The notes under the pieces are model-generated. The model was not told the DNA's origin, made no database searches, and saw nothing but the letters and a program-made list of their open reading frames with translations. From DATBLE01 sp963764565 (GTDB lineage: Bacteria > Actinomycetota > Thermoleophilia > Gaiellales > Gaiellaceae): a stretch of 64,000 bases of DNA. The translations under genes and the position numbers were made by a program. Position 1 is the first letter of the stretch, and each line of letters begins with the position of its first letter. Below, piece after piece: positions 9,186-18,215 of this stretch. The stretch lies in contig CAVXTD010000013.1 of assembly GCA_963764565.1 (NCBI GenBank), positions 58,666 to 122,665 on the forward strand, in the 5' to 3' direction.

Positions 9186-9643
9186 TCACGCTGCTCAAAG
9201 ACCTCCGCCGTCTGCGCCGTGACGTCGCGCTCCCACGCCCGCACCCCGGCCGCAGCCTGACGATCAGGCATGTCGACGCGGGATCGTGCAACGGGTGCGA
9301 GCACGAGCTGACGCTCACCGCCTGCCCGTACTACGACCTCCAGCGGTTCGGGATTGGCGTCGTCGCGTCGCCGCGCCACGCCGACGTGCTGCTTGTAACC
9401 GGCCCGGTCACGGTCCGGATGCGCACTCCCCTCCTCGTCGCGTACAACGCGATGCCCGAGCCCCGGCGCGTCGCAGCGCTTGGTGACTGCGCGCTCGGCT
9501 GTGGGCTCCTGGGCTCGCCCGAGGAGATGGTCGGCGCGGTCGACCAGGTGCTCCCGGTCGACCTCCGGATCTCGGGCTGCCCGCCGACGCCGGCCGAGAT
9601 CGCCGAGGGCCTACTCGCGCTGATCGACGGAGGCGGGAGCTAG
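9182..9643 (+). CDS. hyfI: Hydrogenase-4-like small subunit (NuoB/HyfI family)
   Basis: NuoB-type [4Fe-4S] protein, 153 aa, that pairs with HyfG. Cluster ligands are visible: SCNGCEHEL (two Cys), GDCALGCG and SGCPPTPAEI. It overlaps hyfG by 4 nt. It corresponds to Rv0082 of M. tuberculosis, which lies at the other end of that operon. No separate two-cluster ferredoxin (HyfA/HyfH), formate dehydrogenase or hyp maturation gene occurs in the window, so the electron partner is not identified. Confidence 0.88.
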   Translation: MITLLKDLRRLRRDVALPRPHPGRSLTIRHVDAGSCNGCEHELTLTACPYYDLQRFGIGVVASPRHADVLLVTGPVTVRMRTPLLVAYNAMPEPRRVAALGDCALGCGLLGSPEEMVGAVDQVLPVDLRISGCPPTPAEIAEGLLALIDGGGS

Positions 9644-10041
9644 GCCCCTGCGACGCGGTCGACCACTGCCGCGAGCCGAGTCCGGACCTCGGCCGCGACC
9701 TGCCCGAGCTCCTCGTTGCCGACGATCGAGAGCATCCGCTCGGCGTCGACCGCCGCGACGTGCGTCTTGCCGTCGAGCTCGTAGACGACGACGTTGCAGG
9801 GCAGCAGCACGCCGAGCTCGGGTTCGGCCTCGAGCGCACGATGGGCGAGCGGTGGGTTGCAGGCGCCGAGGATCACGTACGGCTCACGCTCGACCTCGAG
9901 CTTCTCCCGGAGCGTCGCCTGCACGTCGATCTCGCAGAGGACGCCGAACCCGTCGGCCTTCAGCTCCGCCTTTACCCGCTCGACTGCCTCCGCGAACGGA
10001 AGCTGCGTCGTCGCACTCACCGTGTAGCCGGTTGCAAGCAT
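9640..10041 (-). CDS. DUF302 family protein
   Basis: Small soluble protein, about 133 aa, of the DUF302 family, whose function is not established. Family features are FAEAVERVKAELKADGFGVL, the Cys-containing strand ILGACNPPLAHRAL and LLPCNVVVYE. The ATG at 10041 is preferred over GTG 10047 because a strong GGAGG sits at suitable spacing. It overlaps the glutaredoxin-like gene upstream and converges on hyfI with a 4-nt overlap. Grouping with glutaredoxin, ArsR and thioredoxin suggests a thiol- or sulfur-stress role (inference). Confidence 0.85.
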   Translation of the reverse strand: MLATGYTVSATTQLPFAEAVERVKAELKADGFGVLCEIDVQATLREKLEVEREPYVILGACNPPLAHRALEAEPELGVLLPCNVVVYELDGKTHVAAVDAERMLSIVGNEELGQVAAEVRTRLAAVVDRVAGA

Positions 10042-10361
10042 TCGCACTCCTCCTCCAGGTAGCGGCGGCGCGCCTTCGCCGCCTTCAGTCTGTGCGCCTC
10101 CGCCCCGGCCGGCTCCTCGAACCGCTCGTCGACGTAGGCGCGGATCGCCTCCTCGCCGATCAGGGCCGGACCCTCCTCAACCACGAGAGCGGGAATGGTG
10201 TCGCTGCCGACGCGTGCCCGCAGAAGATCTCGCTGCTCCCGTTCGACCGGCACTTGGCGGATCGCGTAGTCGACGCCAAGCTCGGTCAGCCGCTCGCGGA
10301 TCCGGCGCGACGCGGGGCACCATTCCGTCTGCCAGAGCTCGAGCGGGCGCGTGGACGTCAA
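10017..10361 (-). CDS. Glutaredoxin-like protein
   Basis: About 114 aa with a thioredoxin fold. The N-terminal ELWQTEWCPASRRIRERL carries a monothiol-type CPAS site instead of CPYC, followed by the cis-Pro region DTIPALVV. TTG 10361 is taken as start because it overlaps the stop of the upstream ArsR gene (TTGA) and no better codon is in frame. The C-terminus ends in a Cys-containing basic tail (RRRYLEEECECLQP). It lies between the ArsR and DUF302 genes in one operon. Confidence 0.75.
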   Translation of the reverse strand: MTSTRPLELWQTEWCPASRRIRERLTELGVDYAIRQVPVEREQRDLLRARVGSDTIPALVVEEGPALIGEEAIRAYVDERFEEPAGAEAHRLKAAKARRRYLEEECECLQPATR

Positions 10362-10723
10362 CGGGCACCGCCTGAGATCAGGCTCTCGAGCGTTTGCAGC
10401 TGCCGCTGGAGCGACCCGCACACCCGGTCGCACAGCTCGAACACACCGTCGTCCTCGATCCGGTAGTAGACGCGGTTTCCCTGCTTCCGGCGCGTCAGGA
10501 TCCCGGCGGCCGCAAGCACGGCAAGGTGTTTGGAGACGTTCTGCTGCGACGCGCCGGTGCCGGCCGCCAACTCGTTGACCGTCGCCTCGCCGGCACGTAG
10601 CCGGTCGAGCAGCCTGATCCGCATCGGCTCTCCGATCAGGCGGAAGCGCCGCGCGATCATGTCGACGAGCTCAGCGGGAAGGGGCTGCGGCAGCGATGTT
10701 CTCTCTTGATGTAGTACACTCAT
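10358..10723 (-). CDS. ArsR-family regulator with C-terminal cysteines
   Basis: Winged-helix ArsR regulator, 121 aa. The helix-turn-helix is in ATVNELAAGTGASQQNVSKHL and the wing in RRKQGNRVYYRIEDD. Two Cys in FELCDRVCGSL close to the C-terminus could form a thiol switch or metal site. It is first gene of the ArsR-glutaredoxin-DUF302 operon and diverges from the thioredoxin gene. The intergenic region 10724-10773 contains TAGTAC twice (10712-10717 and 10740-10745) and is the likely shared operator area. Confidence 0.82.
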   Translation of the reverse strand: MSVLHQERTSLPQPLPAELVDMIARRFRLIGEPMRIRLLDRLRAGEATVNELAAGTGASQQNVSKHLAVLAAAGILTRRKQGNRVYYRIEDDGVFELCDRVCGSLQRQLQTLESLISGGAR

Positions 10724-10773
10724 TGCTTGTACAGTTGTATAGTACCACGAAGAGATCGAAAGGAGCGCACGCA

Positions 10774-11345
10774 ATGACACTGGACGTACACGACACGAGA
10801 CCTTCGACCAGGAGGTGATCGAGCGCTCGCACGAGCTGCCGGTCGTCGTCGACTTCTGGGCTGCATGGTGCGGCCCCTGCCGGATGCTCGCCCCGGTACT
10901 GGAACGCGAGATCGACGCCCGCGATGGGCAGGTCGTGCTCGCCAAGGCCGACGTGGAGGCGAATCCCGACCTGTCCGCGCGCTTCGCGATCACGGGCATC
11001 CCGGCGGTCAAGGCATTTCGCAACGGGCAGGTCGCCTCGGAGTTCACCGGCGCGCTGCCTCCGGCCGCGGTCGCCGAGTTCCTCGACCAGCTGCTCGCGC
11101 CCGCGGCGGGGACTCTACTCCTGGACGATCTGCGCGAGTCCGGCGAGCTGCCCGAGGTCGTCTCCGCCTTCGACGCCGGCGACAACGAGCGGGCATTCGA
11201 GCTCCTGCTCGGCGAGATCGAGCACGGCGACCCCGCAGAGCGCGACCGGATCCGCGAGCTGATGGTTGCGTTCTTCGGCCAGCTCGGGCACGAGCACCCG
11301 GTGACGACGCGTTACCGGCGCCGGCTCGCAGCTGCGCTCTATTAG
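10774..11345 (+). CDS. Thioredoxin with C-terminal helical extension (CnoX-like, frameshifted)
   Basis: Thioredoxin domain with active site WCGPC in VVDFWAAWCGPCRMLAPVLE and cis-Pro in ITGIPAVKAF. An extra helical region of about 80 residues (LPEVVSAFDAGDNERAFELLLGEIEHGDP...) resembles the TPR-like tail of CnoX/YbbN. ATG 10774 follows AAAGGAG and reads MTLDVHDT before the frame breaks; ETFDQEVIERSHELP continues in another frame. The break near 10797-10805 fits one missing G. It diverges from the ArsR-glutaredoxin-DUF302 operon. Confidence 0.82.
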
Positions 11346-11353
11346 CCCGATAG

Positions 11354-12945
11354 TCAGGCGGCGCCCGGCGGCATCGCCCAGGGCGCATCGGGCAGCTCGA
11401 CCGGAACCGGCACCAGCGTCCCGGCGATGCTTGCCAACCAGTCGCTCCCGCCCGTCTTCGACTCCAGCACGATCGTCGTCCCCTCCCGATCGACGCTCAG
11501 CGTTCGGCCGTCGTCAGCCGGCGCGTCGGTGCCCGCTTCGGCCGTGGACGTTGTCGCGCTTTCTGTCAGCGACAGCACCTCCTCGCCCTCGATCGCGGAT
11601 GCGTACTCGACGCGAACGGTCTCGGTCACCGTCGGCATCCCGAGCGACGGCAGATGGATCACGTGGCTCGTCCATTCCGGCGGCACGCGATCCGGTGTCC
11701 AGAGGGCGAAGGGCACCTGCCGGGCGGACTGCTCGAGGGTCACGGAGGCCGCCAGCCGTCCCTTGCCCGACCGCTTCGCCAGTCGCTGCGCATCGTTGGC
11801 GCGCTTGAAGAACGCGGAGTCGCTCTCGTCCGGCCACAGCTCGGCGATTCCGGCCGACAGCGACACCCGATCGACGTGCGCCAGCGGCTGGGCGGCGATC
11901 GCCGCCCGCACCCGCTGGTGGACCTGCGCGGCGCCCTCGAGCGTCGACTCGGGCAGGATCACGGCGAACTCGTCGCCCGCGCCGGTTCGGCACGGAATGT
12001 CCGCCGGACGTGCGCGTGAGTCCCTGATGCGCTCCGCGATCTCGGCGACAACCTGGTCGGCCGCCGGATGGCCGTACTTCTCGTTGATCGCCTTGAAGTC
12101 GTCGAGGTCGAAGGTGAGTAGCGCCAGCGGCCGCTTGTGCCGCTTGGCGCGCAGCACCTCCCTGGCGAGAGCTTCCTGCGAAGTAGGCCTTGTTGTGGAG
12201 ACCCGTGGGGCCGTCGATGACAGCGCGCTGCTGAGCGGCGTGGAAGCGGAGCGCGTTCTGGACGGTCGGTGCGGCGCGCCGGCCGATGTCCTCGAGCTCC
12301 GCCGCCTCCGCTTCCGAGAAGGCACCCCGGTCGCCGCGCGCGAAGACGCCGAGAAGCCCGATCGTCTCGAACTGCAACCCGACCTCGGCGACGGCTCGCT
12401 CCCGGCCTCAGGCTCGGTTTCGGTCTCGACCGCCGGCTCCGCCCGGATCGGCACGAGCAGCCCTGCGCTGATCCTGGCGGGCTCGCCGTGCGAGTCGTAC
12501 TCCATTCTCAATCGTCGGAGGCGGCCGGCGCGGAGGCGGCCAAAGCCCATCCAAGCTGCTCGTCACGCTGTGTCAGGCCGTCTGCCCTCGTCACCGGCTC
12601 CTCACCGGGCCCCGCGACCGTGACGACTGCCGCATCCGCCCCCGGAACCGAGCGCGCAGCGGCAAGCACCTTGCCGAGGACGGCGTCCAGATCGATCGGC
12701 CCGGCGCCCTCGAACCGGCGCGCCTGCACCTGCTCTTTCGACTGCTCGATCGCCTCGGACACCTCGCGCCCGAGGTTGTCGATCCGCGAGTGGAGATCCT
12801 CGAGCAGCTTCGCCGTTCGCTCCCCGGCGTCCGCGTCCGAACGGCGCCGACGGTAGCCGAAGGCAGCGACGAACGACACGAGGATCGCGCCCACCCCGAC
12901 CGCCGCGATCACGATCGCGTACGACAACGACAGCGCAAGGATCAC
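11354..12945 (-). CDS. Membrane-anchored GAF-GGDEF diguanylate cyclase-like protein (frameshifted)
   Basis: GTG 12945 follows GGGG at good spacing; TTG 13005 is an alternative. Order: one N-terminal membrane segment (LSLSYAIVIAAVGVGAILVS), a coiled coil, a GAF-like domain, then GGDEF (DGPTGLHNKAYF; FDLDDFKAINEKYGHPAAD; RTGAGDEFAVILP). The signature is AGDEF, which is active in some cyclases. After GGDEF comes a tail of about 110 residues (PFALWTPDRVPPEW..., VRVEYASAIEGEEVLSL) resembling DUF4367-type domains. Three frame changes (near 12515, 12400 and 12190) interrupt it. It would make c-di-GMP; HD-GYP at 40570 could degrade it. Confidence 0.8.
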
Positions 12946-13088
12946 GCCGGACCCCGCCCGTTCGCCTCCATACCCTCCATCTCGCTCTCCCGGCGATTGG
13001 TGCAACGGCTCGAGGATGAGCCGGCTCCAACTTAATCACGTTTCGCGGCATCTGGCCACTCCGACGCCGAGACGGGCGCTTGCCCCTA

Positions 13089-13108
13089 ATACCCCCATCG
13101 GGTATATT
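13089..13108. promoter_or_regulatory. CsoR operator overlapping the copA promoter
   Basis: ATACCCCCATCGGGTAT (13089-13105) is a close match to the known CsoR operator (pseudo-palindromic TACCCC...GGGTA). It overlaps TATATT (13103-13108), a plausible -10 hexamer, 12 nt before the copA ATG. With csoR as second gene, this is a copper-inducible autoregulated operon. Confidence 0.85.
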
Positions 13109-13120
13109 CGGAAGAACCCG

Positions 13121-15262
13121 ATGACGACCACCACCGACACCGCCGCCGCGCAAGCAGAGCTCAAGCTCGATCTGGCGGGAATGACCTGCGCCTCCTGCGC
13201 GGCGCGGGTCGAGCGCGCGCTGAACTCGCTCGAGGGTGTCGAGGCGACCGTCAACTTCGCGACCGAGCAGGCAACCGTCCATTGCGATCCAGCAGTCGGC
13301 GCCGACGAGCTCGTCTCCGCGGTCGAGTCGGCCGGCTACGCCGCCCACGTCACCAGGCCGGTGCACGAGCGCCTCGGCGAGGCCGGGCACGATCACCACG
13401 ACGAGCCGCTCGCCGTCCTGACCAGGAGGCTCGGAGTCGCGATCGTCCTGACGATCCCTGTGGCGCTTCTGGGAATGGTTCCCTCGCTCCGCTTCGCCGG
13501 CTGGGAGTGGGTCGCGCTCGCTCTGTCGTCGCCGGTCGTCTTCTATTGCGGGGCCGCCTTCCACCGCGCCGCGCTGGCGAGCGCCAGGCACCTCGCCGCG
13601 ACGATGGACACGCTGATCTCGCTCGGGACGCTCGCGGCCTGGCTGTGGTCGACGGTCGTCCTCGTCGCCGGCATCGCGACGGACACGTACTTCGAGGTCG
13701 CCGCCGTGGTGACGACGCTGATCCTGCTCGGCCGCTACCTCGAGGCGCAGGCGAAGAGCCGCTCCTCGGAGGCGATCCGCCGGCTGCTCGAGCTGGGCGC
13801 CAAGGACGCGCGCCTGCTGCGCGACGGCACCGAGATCCTGGTTCCGGTGTCCGAGCTCGAGGTGGGCGACCTGTTCGTCGTCCGCCCAGGCGAGAAAGTC
13901 GCCACCGACGGCGTCGTGGTCGAGGGCGAATCGGCCGTCGACCGGTCGATCCTCACGGGCGAATCGGTGCCGATCGAGGTCGCGGCCGGATCCAATCTGG
14001 CCGGTGCGACGATCAACAGCTACGGGCGCCTCGTCGTTCGCGCGACCAGGGTCGGGGCCGATACCGCGCTCGCCCAGATCGCGCGCCTGGTCGAGGCGGC
14101 TCAGTCGGGCAAGGCGCCCGTGCAGCGGCTCGCCGACCGCGTCTCGGCGATCTTCGTGCCGATCGTGATCGTCGTCTCGCTCGCGACGCTGATCGCGTGG
14201 CTCGCCTCCGGTCACGGCGCCGCCACCGCCTTCACGGCGGCGGTCGCCGTGCTGATCATCGCCTGCCCCTGCGCGCTCGGGCTGGCGACGCCGACCGCAC
14301 TGATGGTCGGCACCGGCCGCGGCGCCCAGCTCGGAATTTTGATCAGGGGCCCCGAGGTGCTCGAGCAGACACGCCGGGTCGGCACGATCGTGCTCGACAA
14401 GACCGGGACGATCACCGAGGGCAAGATGGAGCTCGCCGAGGTCGCGCCGCTGAACGGCGCGGCGAGAGACGAGATCCTCCGACTCGCCGGCGCGGTCGAG
14501 GCCGCGTCGGAGCACCCGATCGCCCAGGCGGTCGCCGCTGCGGCACGAGCCGAGGTCGGCGCCCTGCCGCCGGTCGAGGGCTTCCGCAACCTGCCCGGCG
14601 TCGGCGTGCGCGGAGTCGTCGAGGGTCACGCGGTCGAGGTCGGCCGCCGTGACGGCGCGATCACGGTCGGCTGGGACGGCGAGCCGCGCGCGACCCTGCT
14701 CGTTCGCGACACCGTGAAGGCGACGAGCGCCGAGGCGATCCGCGAGCTGAAGGCGCTCGGGCTGACCCCGGTGCTGCTCACCGGCGACAACGAGGCGACC
14801 GCAGCCCGGGTCGCCGCGGAGGTCGGCATCGAGCGCGTCCTCGCCGAGGTCTACCCGGCGGACAAGGTTGCGGAGATCGAGCGCCTCCAGCAGGCGGGCC
14901 AGGTGGTGGCGATGGTCGGAGACGGCGTCAACGACGCGCCCGCGCTCGCCCAGGCCGATCTCGGCCTGTCGATCGGCACCGGCACAGACATCGCGATCGA
15001 GGCCTCCGACCTGACGCTCGTCTCCGGCGACCTGCGCGTCGCTGCCGACGCGATCCGGCTCGCGCGGAGAACGCTGCGCACGATCAAGGGCAACCTCTTC
15101 TGGGCCTTCGCGTACAACGTCGCCGCGATCCCGCTCGCCGTCAGCGGGCTCCTCAACCCGATGGTCGCCGCAGCTGCGATGGCCGGCTCGAGCCTGTTCG
15201 TCGTCACCAACAGCCTGCGCCTGCGCCGGTTCCGCAGCGCACGACAAGGAGGAACGGCCTGA
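13121..15262 (+). CDS. copA: Copper-exporting P1B-type ATPase
   Basis: About 713 aa. One N-terminal HMA domain with MTCASCAARVERAL, then a His-rich patch (GHDHHDEP), transmembrane helices with the copper-site motif IACPCALGLATPT, phosphorylation motif VLDKTGTITEG, and hinge MVGDGVNDAPALAQADLGLSIG. It exports Cu(I) across the cytoplasmic membrane. The ATG at 13121 fits the CsoR-controlled promoter just upstream. The gene is intact and followed directly by csoR. Confidence 0.95.
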   Translation: MTTTTDTAAAQAELKLDLAGMTCASCAARVERALNSLEGVEATVNFATEQATVHCDPAVGADELVSAVESAGYAAHVTRPVHERLGEAGHDHHDEPLAVLTRRLGVAIVLTIPVALLGMVPSLRFAGWEWVALALSSPVVFYCGAAFHRAALASARHLAATMDTLISLGTLAAWLWSTVVLVAGIATDTYFEVAAVVTTLILLGRYLEAQAKSRSSEAIRRLLELGAKDARLLRDGTEILVPVSELEVGDLFVVRPGEKVATDGVVVEGESAVDRSILTGESVPIEVAAGSNLAGATINSYGRLVVRATRVGADTALAQIARLVEAAQSGKAPVQRLADRVSAIFVPIVIVVSLATLIAWLASGHGAATAFTAAVAVLIIACPCALGLATPTALMVGTGRGAQLGILIRGPEVLEQTRRVGTIVLDKTGTITEGKMELAEVAPLNGAARDEILRLAGAVEAASEHPIAQAVAAAARAEVGALPPVEGFRNLPGVGVRGVVEGHAVEVGRRDGAITVGWDGEPRATLLVRDTVKATSAEAIRELKALGLTPVLLTGDNEATAARVAAEVGIERVLAEVYPADKVAEIERLQQAGQVVAMVGDGVNDAPALAQADLGLSIGTGTDIAIEASDLTLVSGDLRVAADAIRLARRTLRTIKGNLFWAFAYNVAAIPLAVSGLLNPMVAAAAMAGSSLFVVTNSLRLRRFRSARQGGTA

Positions 15263-15564
15263 GCACGCCAACCGACACCCACGGCTACAGCAAGGACCGC
15301 GACGCGCTCGTCAAGCGCCTCCACCGCATCGAGGGCCAGGTGCGCGGGATCGAGCGGATGGTCGAGGACGACCGCTACTGCATCGACATCCTCACCCAGA
15401 TCGCCGCTGCCAACACCGCACTCGAGGCGCTGGCGTTCAAGATCCTCGACGAGCACGTGCGCCACTGCGTCGCCGGCGCCCTCGTCGCGGGGGACGAGGC
15501 CGATGCTGCCGTGAAGACGGAGGAACTGCTCGAGGCAGTGCACCGGTTCACCCGCACCCGCTGA
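15259..15564 (+). CDS. csoR: Copper-sensing repressor with a CTG start
   Basis: CsoR/RcnR-family all-helical repressor, 101 aa. LVKRLHRIEGQVRGIERMVEDD is the family signature, and the Cu(I) ligands follow the Cys-His-Cys pattern: DRYCIDIL and HVRHCV. The only suitable start is CTG 15259, overlapping the copA stop (CTGA) with a perfect AAGGAGG (15246-15252) 6 nt upstream. ATG 15358 would delete the first helix. It represses copA-csoR through the box at 13089. Confidence 0.9.
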   Translation: MSTPTDTHGYSKDRDALVKRLHRIEGQVRGIERMVEDDRYCIDILTQIAAANTALEALAFKILDEHVRHCVAGALVAGDEADAAVKTEELLEAVHRFTRTR

Positions 15565-15594
15565 GCGGAGCGCGCCTGCCCATACGATAGCCCC

Positions 15595-16999
15595 GTGGGC
15601 GAACCGGCCGCGAAACGGGCGATGGTGATCGGACTCGACTGCGCCGAGCCGTCGCTGCTGGACAGCCTGGCGAGCCGAGCTGCCGACCCTCTCCGGCTTG
15701 ATCGAACGGGGCGTGCACGGCCGCCTGACCTCGGTCATCCCACCGATCACCGTCCCCGCCTGGTCGTGCATGATGGCCAGCCGCACCCCCGGCGACCTCG
15801 GCGTGTACGGCTTTCGGAACCGCTCGGACCACACCTACGACGGCGCGTTCATCGCCGACTCGACCGCGATCAAGCCGCCGCGCCTCTGGGACGTCGTCGG
15901 GCGCGCGGGCGGATCGTCGATCGTGCTCGGAGTTCCCGGCACCTATCCGCCGAAGCCGCTGCGCGGCGTGATGGTCAGCTGCTTCCTGACGCCGTCGATC
16001 GAGAGCCGTTACACGTTCCCCCCCGCTCTCAAGGACGAGATCGAGAGCGTCGTCGGCGAGTACCTGTTCGACTGCACGGACTTCCGGACGGAGGCGAAGG
16101 ACGACCTGCTGCGGCAGGTGTACGAGATGACCGACCGCCGTTTCCGGCTCGCCGACCATCTGCTCGAGACGAAGCCTTGGCAGCTGTTCGCGATGGTCGA
16201 GATGGGCCACGACCGCATGCACCACGGCTTCTGGAAGTACATGGACACGACCCACCGCAAGCACGAGCCCGGCAACCCGTACGAGCGCGCGATCCTCGAC
16301 TACTACAAGCACACCGACGAGCTGATCGGCGGCCTGCTCCGCCACGCCGACGACGACACGCTCGTCCTCGTCCTCTCCGACCACGGCGCCAAGCGCCTCG
16401 ACGGCGGGATCAGGGTGAACGAGTGGCTCCGCCGCGAAGGGCTGCTCGCGCTGAAGGCGGAGCCCGACGGCGTGCAGCTGCCGAAGCAGGTCGGGATCGA
16501 CTGGGCGAAGACGACCGCCTGGGGCGACGGCGGCTACTACGCCCGGATCTTCCTGAACGTCAAGGGCCGCGAGCCGGAAGGGACCGTCGCGCCGGAGGAC
16601 TACGAGGCCGTCCGCGACGACCTCGCCCGGCGCCTCGCCGAGATCCCCGACGACCAGGGACGGCCGCTGGACACGCGCGTCTACAGGCCGGAGGAGCTCT
16701 ACGCCGAGGTGAACGGCGTCGCGCCCGACCTGATCGCGATCTTCGGCGACCTGCTCTGGCGCTCGGTCGCGACCGTCGGCGGAGACGAAGGCGTCCACAC
16801 GCTCGAGAACGACACCGGGCCGGACGACGCGAACCACGCCCAGGACGGCCTGCTGATCGCCGCCGGCGCCGGGGTGAAGGCGCGCGGCCGGCTGGACGCT
16901 CACCTGCTCGACGTCGCGCCGACCGTCCTCGAGCTGCTCGGGATCGACGCGCCCGACGGGATGCGCGGCCGCAGCCTCGCGCGGGAGCTCGCGGCGTGA
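15595..16999 (+). CDS. Alkaline-phosphatase-superfamily hydrolase, COG3379/type I phosphodiesterase type (frameshifted)
   Basis: About 468 aa. The superfamily metal site starts at MVIGLDCAEPSLLDS, the nucleophile is probably Thr in PPITVPAWSCMM, and later ligands are in VLSDHGAKR and MGHDRMHHGFW. The family hydrolyses phosphate mono- or diesters or related bonds; the substrate is unknown. TACGAT (15583-15588) sits 6 nt before GTG 15595, a leaderless promoter. One extra C near 15671 shifts the frame. It heads the operon to 23221 and its stop overlaps the sulfatase start. Confidence 0.8.
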
Positions 17000-18180
17000 A
17001 CCTGATCGTCTACGTCGCCGACGCACTTCGCACCGACCACGTCGGCTGCTACGGCGCCCGCCGGGTGCGCACTCCGACGATCGACGAGTTCGCCCGCGGC
17101 GGCGTGCGCTTCGACCAGGCGATCAGCGCGGCGCCGTGGACGTGCCCGTCGACGGCGTCGATGATCACCGGCCTCTACCCGCACCATCACGGCTACCTGC
17201 ACTGGGACGCCGAGCTCGACCCGGCGCTGCCGACTCTCTTCACCGTCGCCGCCGCCTACGGCTACGAGACGGGCAGCTTCGTCTTCGACGAGAACTACCT
17301 GTTCAAGGGCTTCCCGGACGCGAACGTGGCCGGCACGACCGAGCACGTGGACGGCGCCGTCGAGTGGCTGCGCGCGCACCGCGACACGCCGTTCTGCCTC
17401 TGGTTCCACAGCTGGGCGACGCACATGCCCTACGACGTCCTCCACTCCGAGCGCCAGGAGTGGCTCGCCGCCAAGCAGGAGATCATGACCGGGATCCAGT
17501 CCGACAGCGCCTCGGCGCTCGAGGCGCTGCGCGAGGGCTACACGCGGGCCGTCGAGCGCGAGTCGGAGACGGTCTTCGCGTCCTTCCTCCAGGCGCTCGA
17601 CGATCTCGGGTTGCGGGAGCAGACGGCGATCGCCTTCCTCTCCGACCACGGCGAGTCGTGGGGCGAGCGCTTCGCCGACAAGACCGACGTGAAGGGCACC
17701 TACCACATGCACGGGGCGACGCTGTTCGACGAGATCGTCGAGGTGCCGCTGATCCTCTCCGCCCCCGGGATCGAGCCGGCGGTCGTCGGCTCGCAGGTGC
17801 GCCTCGTCGACGTGATGCCGACGCTGCTCGAGCTCGGCGGCGCGCCGCTCGACGGTCTCGACGGCGCCTCGCTCCTGCCCGTCGCCGACGGCAGCGAGCG
17901 CGGCGACCGGCCGGCGGTGATCGCAGCGACCGACAAGGGCTCGCTGTCGCAGATCGCGCTGCGCGAGCCGCCCTGGAAGCTCGTGCTCGACCTCGAGTCC
18001 GGCGAAGAGTCGGCGTACAGGCTCGATCTCGACCCGCGCGAGCGCGAGCGCAGGCAGGACGCGCCGCCCGAGCTCCGCAAGCGGCTGTTCGAGGAGCTCG
18101 AAGGCGTCTCGCGGGAGAGCCTGAGCGCCGAGGAGCAGGCGCTCGTCGAGAAGCGCCTGGCCGACCTCGGCTACCTTTAG
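16996..18180 (+). CDS. Sulfatase-family hydrolase
   Basis: Sulfatase/arylsulfatase-type member of the alkaline phosphatase superfamily, 394 aa, with no signal peptide. Metal site YVADALRTDHVGCYG at the N-terminus, nucleophile region PWTCPSTASMITG, and C-terminal site FLSDHGESWGERF. The C-x-P-S-R sulfatase signature is not intact: the Arg is Thr. A Thr nucleophile and phospho-ester chemistry are therefore as likely as sulfate hydrolysis. GTG 16996 overlaps the previous stop. Confidence 0.8.
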   Translation: MNLIVYVADALRTDHVGCYGARRVRTPTIDEFARGGVRFDQAISAAPWTCPSTASMITGLYPHHHGYLHWDAELDPALPTLFTVAAAYGYETGSFVFDENYLFKGFPDANVAGTTEHVDGAVEWLRAHRDTPFCLWFHSWATHMPYDVLHSERQEWLAAKQEIMTGIQSDSASALEALREGYTRAVERESETVFASFLQALDDLGLREQTAIAFLSDHGESWGERFADKTDVKGTYHMHGATLFDEIVEVPLILSAPGIEPAVVGSQVRLVDVMPTLLELGGAPLDGLDGASLLPVADGSERGDRPAVIAATDKGSLSQIALREPPWKLVLDLESGEESAYRLDLDPRERERRQDAPPELRKRLFEELEGVSRESLSAEEQALVEKRLADLGYL

Positions 18181-18215
18181 TCTCCGGCGTGGCCGAGCGG
18201 CACGAACGGCAGAAC

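Noticed and set aside
12602..15271. An 889-residue antisense frame opposite copA and others like it
   Set aside because: These are high-GC shadows: composition is Arg/Gly/Asp-rich without domains, and the plus strand encodes a complete CopA.
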